Source: Erysipelotrichaceae bacterium (GTDB lineage: Bacteria; Bacillota_I; Bacilli_A; Erysipelotrichales; Erysipelotrichaceae). Taken from it: a DNA stretch of 5,451 bases. The notes below the pieces were generated by a model, which was given only the letters and a program-made list of their open reading frames with translations, was not told where the DNA came from and did no database searches. Below, piece after piece: positions 1 through 4,633 of this stretch; the stretch's first letter is position 1, and each line of letters opens with the position of its first letter. The stretch lies in the NCBI GenBank assembly GCA_017561615.1, contig JAFZBT010000003.1, positions 1 through 5,451 on the forward strand, read 5' to 3'. The translations under genes and the position numbers were made by a program.

Positions 1-1412
1 TCCTTCTTCTTTATGTTGTTTATGTTGATGCCGTCATAGCGGATCTTGCCGTCGTCAACATCGTAGAAGCGGTTGATCAGGTTGGCAATGGTGGTCTTGC
101 CGGCGCCGGTGGCGCCGACCAGAGCGACCTTCTGACCGGGCTCAGCGTAGATGTTGATATCGGTGAGCACCTGCTTGCCTTCGGTGTAGGAGAAGTCGAC
201 ATAATCGAGCAGGATCATGCCCTGCAGCTTAACCAGGAGGTCGTCCTCAGTGGCTTCGTCCTCATTGACGTTCCACTTCCAGGCCCAGGTTCCGGTATGC
301 TGGGGAACTTCGTGCAGGAAGCCCTGTTCGTCCTCGACGGCGTTGACCAGGTTGATGTAGCCGTTGTCGACTTCCGGCTGTTCGTCCAGGAAGGCGAAGA
401 TCCGGGAAGCGCCGGCCAGAGCCAGCACGATGGAGTTGAGCTGGGCGGCGACCTGGGAGATCGGGTTGACAAAGTTGCGGGAGAGGGTCAGGAAGGAGGC
501 GATGTTGCCCAGGGTCAATAAGCCCACTCCGGAGAGCGAAAGGTTGGAAATGCCGTGAATGGACATGTAGCCGCCGATGATGGCCAGCAGGATGTACTGG
601 ACGTAGCCCAGGGCAAACATCATCGGGTATACCGAGTTGGCGTGGCCGTTAGCCAGACCGGCGTTGGTGCGCCAGGTGTCGTTGAGCTTCTGAAAATCCT
701 CAACGGACTGATCTTCGTGATTGAAGACCTTGATGACCTTCTGGCCGTTGACCATTTCCTCGACAAAGCCGTTGAGCTTGGCCAGGGAGTCCTGCTGGGC
801 CATGAAGTAATTGGCGCTCTTGCCGGTGACCCGGTTGATGAACTTCAGGATGACAAAGACGCACACCAGCACCACCGCCGTCAGGGTAACGCTCACTGAC
901 AGCATGGAAACGAAGACCATGATGATCGTCAGCAGGGAACTGAAGCCCTGAGGCAGGGACTGGGAGATCATGTTGTCCAGGGCGTCGGTGTCGTTGGTGT
1001 AAAGCGACATGACCTCGCCATGGGAATGGGTGTCAAAGTACTTGATGGGCAGATCCTGCATGTGGATGAACATCCGGTTGCGGACGTCCCGGAGAACCCG
1101 CTCCGAGATCATCTGCATGATGAACTGCTGCAGGAAGCTGCCGATGATGCCTACGCCGTAGATGCAGGCCATCAACGTCAGGGCCTTGAAAAGCGGGCCG
1201 TAGTCGGGATCGCTGACGCCCAGCATGGGCAGGATGTACTTGTCGATCAGATCCTGCAGGAAAAGCGAGGAGCGCACCGAGGCAAAGGCATTGGTGATGA
1301 TGCACAGCGCTACCAGTACCAGCAAGAACCAGTAAGGCTTAAGGTAGCCGATCAGTCTCTTGAGAGTGGTCTTGTCGATCTTTCTCTTCATTTCCGGTCT
1401 CTTCTCAGTCAT
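1..1412 (-). CDS. ABC exporter half-transporter, second subunit of a heterodimer (partial; C-terminus beyond left edge)
   Basis: This is the membrane-plus-ATPase half of an ABC exporter and should pair in the cytoplasmic membrane with the product of the gene just upstream. Reading leftward from the ATG at 1412, 470 codons are open and the frame has no stop before the window edge. Residues about 1-335 form the exporter transmembrane domain; hydrophobic helices are obvious at about 26-45, 75-97 and 155-190. About residues 345-395 form an acidic, Trp-containing linker (includes TWAWKW) that I recall from one half of some Bacillota heterodimers. The nucleotide-binding domain follows, with A-loop Tyr409 and a consensus Walker A, GATGAGKT (433-440, K439). 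Q-loop, signature and Walker B lie off the window; roughly 130-160 residues are missing against the usual 600-630. The start overlaps the upstream stop by 8 bases (ATGACTGA) and has a ribosome site inside that gene, so translation is probably coupled. The transported compound cannot be told; multidrug export is an inference from the MarR context. Confidence 0.93.
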   Translation of the reverse strand, partial: MTEKRPEMKRKIDKTTLKRLIGYLKPYWFLLVLVALCIITNAFASVRSSLFLQDLIDKYILPMLGVSDPDYGPLFKALTLMACIYGVGIIGSFLQQFIMQMISERVLRDVRNRMFIHMQDLPIKYFDTHSHGEVMSLYTNDTDALDNMISQSLPQGFSSLLTIIMVFVSMLSVSVTLTAVVLVCVFVILKFINRVTGKSANYFMAQQDSLAKLNGFVEEMVNGQKVIKVFNHEDQSVEDFQKLNDTWRTNAGLANGHANSVYPMMFALGYVQYILLAIIGGYMSIHGISNLSLSGVGLLTLGNIASFLTLSRNFVNPISQVAAQLNSIVLALAGASRIFAFLDEQPEVDNGYINLVNAVEDEQGFLHEVPQHTGTWAWKWNVNEDEATEDDLLVKLQGMILLDYVDFSYTEGKQVLTDINIYAEPGQKVALVGATGAGKTTIANLINRFYDVDDGKIRYDGININNIKKK

Positions 1413-3159
1413 TCTGATCATCTCCTTTCCGGGTCTGGGACAGATAGATGCTGCGGTAATTCTCACTTCTGGCCATCAGCTCGTCGTGGCTGCCGCAGTC
1501 TTCGACGCGGCCGTCATTCATCAGCACGATCTGATCGGCGCTCTGGATGGAGGCGATGCGCTGGGCGATGATGATCTTGGTGGTATCGGGTATGTATTCC
1601 CTGAAGGCCTTCTGGATGCGGGCGTCGGTACGGGTATCGACGGCGCTGGTCGAGTCGTCAAGGATCAGGATCTTGGGCTTCTTCAGAAGCGCCCGGGCAA
1701 TGCACAGCCTCTGCTTCTGACCGCCGGAGACGTTGGCGCCGCCCTGCTCGATGTGGAAGTCGTACTTGTCTTCCTTCTGCTCGATGAACTCATCGGCGCA
1801 GGCCATCTTACAGGCTTCAATGATCTGTTCATCGGTGGCATCCGGGTTGCCCCAGCGCAGGTTTTCCTTGATGGTTCCGGCAAACAGTTCGTTCTTCTGC
1901 AGAACCATGCTTACGGCATCGCGCAGGCTTACCAGGTCATAGTTGCGGACATCGACGCCGCCGACCAGAAGCTGACCGTCAGTCACGTCATAGAGACGGG
2001 GGATCAGCTGGACCAGGGAGGTCTTGGAGGAACCGGTAGGTCCCAGGATGCCGATGGTCTGGCCGGAGAGGAAATGCAGGTTGATGTCATTGAGGACTTC
2101 CTTGTCGGCCTTGGAAGAGTAGGCGAAGTGGACATCCCTGAACTGGATGTCGCCGTCCCTTACTTCATATACCGGATCCTCAGGCGAGAAGATGTCGGAC
2201 TCTTCATTGAGGATCTCGGCAATGCGCTTGGCGGAAGACATGGAAAGAATGATCATGATCATCGCCATGGACAGCATCATCAGGCTCATCAGGATCTGCA
2301 TGGTATAGGAGATTAACGCCATCAGGTTACCGGTGGTCAGACCCAGATCGGGGCTGTTGCCGGAGGCGATGATGGCATGGGCGCCCAGCCAGCAGATGAC
2401 CAGGTTGATGCTGTAGACGCACAGCTGCATCATCGGGTTGTTGAGAGCCGTGGTATGAATGGCTCTTAAGAAGTAGTGGTAGATCTGTTCGGAGACTTCT
2501 GAGAACTTGTTGATCTCATGGTCCTGCTGATTGAAGGTCTTGACGACCCGGATGCCCCGGACATTCTCCTGAACGATCTGGTTCAGCTTGTCATAGGTGT
2601 TGAAGGCCTTGACGAACAGCGGGTGAGCCATCTTGGCTACCACCAGCAGGGTGATGGCCAGAATCGGCAGGGCGATCAGGAAGACCATGGAGATGGAATG
2701 GGAGATCTTAAAGGCGGCGATCATGCCGAAGATCAGCATGAAGGGAGCGCGGATGGCCATCCGCATGCTCATCTGATAGGCCTGCTGAATGCGGGCGGTA
2801 TCGGTGGTCAGTCTGGTGATTATCGAGGAAGTGGAAAACTTGTCGATGTTGCTGAAGGAGAAGGTCTGGACCTTGCGGTACATGTCTTCCCTCAGGTTGG
2901 CGGAAAAGCCGGCAGCCGTTTTGGCGGAAAGCCTGGCGGAGAACATGCCGATGGTCAGCTGCAGCAGCGCTTCGATCAGCAGGATGACGCCGAACTTCAG
3001 CACGCTGGGCATGCTGCCGCCATAGACGCCGTAGTCGATCAGCCTTGACAGAGTCAGGGGGATGAGGATCTCGAATACGACCTCCGATATGGAGAGGATC
3101 ATGGTCAGGAAAGTTCCCCATTTGTATTCCCTGACGCTCTTGAGAATGGTCTTAATCAT
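1405..3159 (-). CDS. ABC exporter half-transporter carrying the degenerate ATP site (heterodimer subunit)
   Basis: A complete 584-residue ABC exporter subunit: six-helix transmembrane domain (about 1-310) followed by the nucleotide-binding domain (about 335-575). Visible motifs are Walker A GPTGSSKT (373-380, K379), Q-loop Q421, signature VSGGQ (477-481) and Walker B ILILD (497-501). Three positions depart from consensus: Ser378 replaces the Gly before the Walker A Lys, Asp502 replaces the catalytic Glu, and Gln533 replaces the switch His (IIIAQR). In known heterodimeric exporters such as TM287/288 and BmrCD the D and Q changes mark the subunit whose ATP site binds but barely hydrolyses, so a partner with a competent site is needed; that partner is the next gene. 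The ATG at 3159 has AAAGGA 9 bases upstream and lies 15 bases after the marR stop. It ends in TGA at 1405-1407, overlapping the partner by 8 bases. The role is export of an unknown, probably hydrophobic or drug-like, substrate out of the cell. The family call is firm; the substrate is unknown. Confidence 0.95.
   Translation of the reverse strand: MIKTILKSVREYKWGTFLTMILSISEVVFEILIPLTLSRLIDYGVYGGSMPSVLKFGVILLIEALLQLTIGMFSARLSAKTAAGFSANLREDMYRKVQTFSFSNIDKFSTSSIITRLTTDTARIQQAYQMSMRMAIRAPFMLIFGMIAAFKISHSISMVFLIALPILAITLLVVAKMAHPLFVKAFNTYDKLNQIVQENVRGIRVVKTFNQQDHEINKFSEVSEQIYHYFLRAIHTTALNNPMMQLCVYSINLVICWLGAHAIIASGNSPDLGLTTGNLMALISYTMQILMSLMMLSMAMIMIILSMSSAKRIAEILNEESDIFSPEDPVYEVRDGDIQFRDVHFAYSSKADKEVLNDINLHFLSGQTIGILGPTGSSKTSLVQLIPRLYDVTDGQLLVGGVDVRNYDLVSLRDAVSMVLQKNELFAGTIKENLRWGNPDATDEQIIEACKMACADEFIEQKEDKYDFHIEQGGANVSGGQKQRLCIARALLKKPKILILDDSTSAVDTRTDARIQKAFREYIPDTTKIIIAQRIASIQSADQIVLMNDGRVEDCGSHDELMARSENYRSIYLSQTRKGDDQND
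1422..1428 (-). promoter_or_regulatory. Ribosome binding site for the second ABC gene
   Basis: AAAGGAG on the minus strand lies 9 bases before the ATG at 1412, inside the last codons of the upstream ABC gene. It fixes the start of the second subunit and, with the 8-base overlap, points to coupled translation of the two halves in similar amounts. Confidence 0.8.
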
Positions 3160-3168
3160 CTGAATCGG

Positions 3169-3174
3169 TCCTTT
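3169..3174 (-). promoter_or_regulatory. Ribosome binding site for the first ABC gene
   Basis: AAAGGA on the minus strand begins directly after the marR TAG stop and lies 9 bases before the ATG at 3159. The whole marR-ABC gap is 15 bases with no room for a promoter or terminator, so the genes are one transcript. Confidence 0.75.
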
Positions 3175-3597
3175 CTAAAGACTTTCATATACCTTGATGA
3201 GCAGCTGCTTGAGCTCAAGCAGTTCCGCTTCGCTCAGCTGCCCGGTTATCGTCTGATCGTGATGTTTGAAGATGGCGGTAATGTCATCGTTGAGCCTTTC
3301 CGCCTTCCGGGAAGGGGTGATCAGCCGCTGACGGCGGTCGGCCGGGTCAACGTTAATGCTGATGAAGCCTTTATGCTGAAGCCGGGAGAGCAGGCCGTTG
3401 ACGGTTGGGTGGCTCTTGCCGCTCCAGTCTTCGATCTGTTTCTGGCTGATTGGCTGTGGCTGCTTCTGTATGTAGTGCAGGATCATGGCCTGCGAGGGAG
3501 TAAGCTCCTCCGCCTGCAGCCTCTGGGCCGGGGCTTCATGGAGCTTGCGGTCCAGCCGGGAAATGATGGTTCCCAGATCGTCATTGGTGGTGATCAT
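3175..3597 (-). CDS. MarR-family winged-helix transcriptional regulator
   Basis: A 140-residue MarR-type dimeric DNA-binding regulator, a normal length for the family. An N-terminal helix (about 5-27) leads into the winged helix-turn-helix (about 32-95). The TPSQAMILHYI stretch starts the domain, the recognition helix is around SHPTVNGLLSRLQHKGFI (62-79), and the wing carries the family's hallmark DPADRRQRLITP (84-95). A C-terminal helix (about 120-140) would complete the dimer interface. I chose the ATG at 3597 because AAGGAGG sits 6 bases before it. A longer frame with an ATG at 3624 would put its start inside the candidate operator, near the predicted transcription start, with no ribosome site. 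It is the first gene of the exporter operon, and a near-perfect palindrome overlaps its transcription start, so it most likely represses itself and both ABC genes until a ligand releases it. MarR-ABC-ABC operons are common in Bacillota. The ligand is not predictable from sequence, and activator action cannot be excluded. Confidence 0.93.
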   Translation of the reverse strand: MITTNDDLGTIISRLDRKLHEAPAQRLQAEELTPSQAMILHYIQKQPQPISQKQIEDWSGKSHPTVNGLLSRLQHKGFISINVDPADRRQRLITPSRKAERLNDDITAIFKHHDQTITGQLSEAELLELKQLLIKVYESL

Positions 3598-3603
3598 GCG
3601 ATC

Positions 3604-3610
3604 CCTCCTT
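3604..3610 (-). promoter_or_regulatory. Ribosome binding site that decides the marR start
   Basis: AAGGAGG, a full consensus on the minus strand, is followed by a 6-base spacer and the ATG at 3597. It supports the 140-residue product over the 149-residue alternative starting at 3624. Confidence 0.88.
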
Positions 3611-3616
3611 TCAAAC

Positions 3617-3630
3617 TGTAGCATACTACA
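3617..3630. promoter_or_regulatory. Candidate MarR operator (14-base palindrome)
   Basis: TGTAGCATACTACA has perfect 5-base arms (TGTAG/CTACA), and the central AT is also symmetric, so only one base pair of seven fails. It abuts the -10 box at 3631 and covers the predicted transcription start near 3624. MarR dimers typically bind palindromes of this kind overlapping the promoter. Binding by the MarR protein encoded just downstream is inferred, not shown. Confidence 0.72.
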
Positions 3631-3658
3631 ATTTTATAACTTCTGCGTGATTAGTCAA
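3631..3658 (-). promoter_or_regulatory. Sigma-A-type promoter of the marR-ABC-ABC operon
   Basis: On the minus strand, -35 TTGACT (3653-3658) and -10 TAAAAT (3631-3636) are separated by 16 bases. Each box differs from consensus at one position. Transcription should start near 3624, giving a short leader of about 27 bases before the marR ATG. Confidence 0.75.
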
Positions 3659-3680
3659 GCAATGAGCGCTGAATTCCGAG

Positions 3681-3705
3681 AATAAAAACCGTTCTGTATG
3701 AACGG
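3681..3705 (-). terminator. Intrinsic terminator of the toxin-antitoxin operon
   Basis: On the minus strand, CCGTTC and GAACGG form a 6-base stem with a 5-base loop (3689-3705), followed by TTTTTATT (3681-3688). It begins 43 bases after the toxin stop and ends 22 bases before the marR -35 box, so it should stop transcription entering the exporter operon. On the plus strand the hairpin has no U-tract, so it works in one direction only. Confidence 0.8.
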
Positions 3706-3748
3706 CTTGGGCGAGTCCTGTAGATGTGATGATCGGAAATAATGGCAG

Positions 3749-4087
3749 TCAGTTTTCGATTTCTGAGGATTCCTTAAGCAATCGGCTGATGTCTCTTCGG
3801 CTGTTGACAACCCGATATATTCTTACCATGAGATTTTCACTATCTGGATAATAAAGCACGCAGTACTTATCAACAGACATGATTCGCAAATTGCGACTGT
3901 ACCAGGGCTCTTCCCAGTATCTTCTGTTTCCTTCCGGGAAAAGTTCAAGATTATGCATTGCGGCTGTCAACTTTTTAATCAATTTACTAGCGGAATAAGG
4001 CGAATGAAGTTTGATAGCTATGTATTCGAAAATGTTCTCCAGATCGCTCTGTGCCTGATCAGTTACGATTACTCGGTAAATCATCAT
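3749..4087 (-). CDS. RelE/ParE-superfamily toxin of a type II toxin-antitoxin module
   Basis: A 112-residue basic protein with the RelE/ParE fold pattern. A first strand, YRVIVTDQAQSDL (4-16), is followed by a helical pair (about 12-48) ending in the family's NLELFPEG (46-53). A strand region comes next with LRIM (67-70), KYCVLYY (74-80) and VRIYRVVNSRRDI (88-100). Conserved basic and aromatic positions typical of the superfamily are visible (R68, K74, Y75, Y79, R97, R98). Members either cleave mRNA at the ribosome (RelE-like) or poison DNA gyrase (ParE-like); sequence at this level does not decide, so I leave the target open. The start ATG at 4087 overlaps the antitoxin stop as ATGA, with a second in-frame ATG immediately after; there is no strong ribosome site, so expression probably depends on coupling to antitoxin translation. 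The frame looks intact. Its GC content is lower than that of the flanking operons. Confidence 0.88.
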   Translation of the reverse strand: MMIYRVIVTDQAQSDLENIFEYIAIKLHSPYSASKLIKKLTAAMHNLELFPEGNRRYWEEPWYSRNLRIMSVDKYCVLYYPDSENLMVRIYRVVNSRRDISRLLKESSEIEN

Positions 4088-4392
4088 ATTCCGTATTTCT
4101 TACGGAGTCTGGCGATAGCTTCATCAAGGGGCATATATCTGCCCTCAAGGAAGTCATTATATCCCTTTTCGATTTCCCTGTTAAGTTCTTCGGGAGTCAA
4201 TTCGGACATGTCGAGAGGTTCTTTAATCGGCAGGCATGCTTCAAAGGGCAGACCGCCATGAAGAATGATCTGCTTGTAAAACATGTTAATGGCGCTGGAA
4301 ACGGGAATGCCGAGAGCTGAGAGGATCTCTTCTGCTGTTTCCTTTATTTCGGGTTCTATTCTTACTGATATGTTTGCGGATTTCTGAGTCAT
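4084..4392 (-). CDS. RelB/DinJ-family antitoxin
   Basis: A 102-residue acidic protein that should bind and neutralise the toxin encoded just downstream and repress the shared promoter. The N-terminal half is a ribbon-helix-helix DNA-binding domain: strand SANISVRIEP (about 5-14), helix A (15-28) and helix B starting PVSSAINMFYKQI (31-43), then GGLPF (46-50), which is characteristic of DinJ/RelB. The C-terminal tail (about 60-102), with EKGYNDFLEGRYMPLDEAI and ending RLRKKYGI, is the expected toxin-wrapping segment. I chose the ATG at 4392 because AAGGAG lies 8 bases before it; the ATG at 4398 (104 residues) is only 2 bases from that site, but annotation pipelines may pick it. It is the first gene of the pair, as is usual for type II modules, and overlaps the toxin by 4 bases. 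Confidence 0.9.
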   Translation of the reverse strand: MTQKSANISVRIEPEIKETAEEILSALGIPVSSAINMFYKQIILHGGLPFEACLPIKEPLDMSELTPEELNREIEKGYNDFLEGRYMPLDEAIARLRKKYGI

Positions 4393-4400
4393 GATCATAT

Positions 4401-4406
4401 CTCCTT
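4401..4406 (-). promoter_or_regulatory. Ribosome binding site of the antitoxin
   Basis: AAGGAG on the minus strand is 8 bases before the ATG at 4392 and 2 bases before the one at 4398. This spacing favours the inner start and the 102-residue product. Confidence 0.75.
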
Positions 4407-4416
4407 ATATAGCATC

Positions 4417-4445
4417 ATTATATGCAAATGTATGGCAAAAAGCAA
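4417..4445 (-). promoter_or_regulatory. Promoter of the toxin-antitoxin operon
   Basis: On the minus strand a consensus -10, TATAAT (4417-4422), has TTGCTT (4440-4445) 17 bases upstream as a partial -35. Transcription should start near 4410, leaving a leader under 20 bases. The short inverted repeat GCAT/ATGC (4412-4425) overlaps the -10 box. Confidence 0.68.
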
Positions 4446-4461
4446 TACAATAGCGATACAT
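4428..4461. repeat. Imperfect inverted repeat over the toxin-antitoxin -35 region (possible operator)
   Basis: ATGTATGGC (4428-4436) and GCGATACAT (4453-4461) match as an inverted pair at 8 of 9 positions, separated by 16 bases and spanning the -35 box. Ribbon-helix-helix antitoxins bind paired short sites near their own promoter, so this is a candidate site for autoregulation. The evidence is positional only. Confidence 0.4.
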
Positions 4462-4506
4462 AAGCAGAACCGAATCCTAGCCGGTGCCGTGATCCGTTAC
4501 TTTCTC

Positions 4507-4560
4507 CTTTCCGGTTACATTATTCTCCGGCAATTCCGTAAATCCTGAAATACCGGAAAG
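4507..4560. repeat. Perfect 9-base inverted repeat in the divergent intergenic region
   Basis: CTTTCCGGT (4507-4515) and ACCGGAAAG (4552-4560) are exact reverse complements with 36 bases between them. They lie upstream of the predicted start sites of both divergent operons, so they are more likely DNA-level sites (two half-sites or regulator binding) than an RNA hairpin. No T-tract follows on either strand, so this is not an intrinsic terminator. Confidence 0.55.
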
Positions 4561-4599
4561 ACACATTCATATGTCTGACTGCGTCAATGAAGGTATTTC
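4547..4599. repeat. Perfect 8-base inverted repeat next to the glucosidase promoter
   Basis: GAAATACC (4547-4554) and GGTATTTC (4592-4599) are exact reverse complements 37 bases apart. The right arm ends one base before the extended -10 at 4600. Between the arms are two smaller palindromes, an 18-base imperfect one (4557-4574, AGACA/TGTCT arms) and TGAC-TGC-GTCA (4576-4586). These are possible binding sites for a sugar-responsive regulator; which, if any, is real cannot be told. Confidence 0.42.
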
Positions 4600-4608
4600 T
4601 GTTATAAT
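4600..4608 (+). promoter_or_regulatory. Extended -10 promoter of the GH13 gene
   Basis: TGTTATAAT is a consensus -10 (TATAAT at 4603-4608) with the TG extension. No good -35 lies 16-18 bases upstream, so the promoter relies on the extended -10 or on an activator. The predicted start near 4615 leaves a leader of about 19 bases. Confidence 0.65.
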
Positions 4609-4621
4609 TTAATATAGAAAC

Positions 4622-4625
4622 AAGG
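4622..4625 (+). promoter_or_regulatory. Weak ribosome binding site of the GH13 gene
   Basis: AAGG lies 8 bases before the ATG at 4634. The nearer ATG at 4628 runs into TGA after two codons and is not a usable start. Confidence 0.5.
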
Positions 4626-4633
4626 TAAATGAC

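Noticed and set aside
1020..1571. A 183-codon plus-strand frame across the ABC-ABC junction
   Set aside because: It crosses two well-supported overlapping genes on the other strand and has no motif of its own.
1360..2316. A 318-codon open frame on the plus strand
   Set aside because: It lies opposite the complete ABC gene and the start of its partner, both with unmistakable motifs. The translation has no recognisable domain and there is no ribosome site; it is a shadow of GC-rich codons.
2518..3048. A 176-codon plus-strand frame rich in Asp, Gly and His
   Set aside because: It is antisense to the transmembrane domain of the complete ABC subunit, with low-complexity composition typical of shadow frames.
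3259..3621. A 120-codon plus-strand frame opposite marR
   Set aside because: The MarR protein on the other strand has a full winged-helix signature and a consensus ribosome site; this frame has neither.
3953..4320. Two overlapping plus-strand frames opposite the toxin-antitoxin genes
   Set aside because: They are antisense to intact RelE/ParE and RelB/DinJ reading frames and have no ribosome sites or domain patterns.
4507..4560. Hairpin considered as an intrinsic terminator
   Set aside because: The 36-base loop is too long and no U-tract follows on either strand. No gene ends into this region either.
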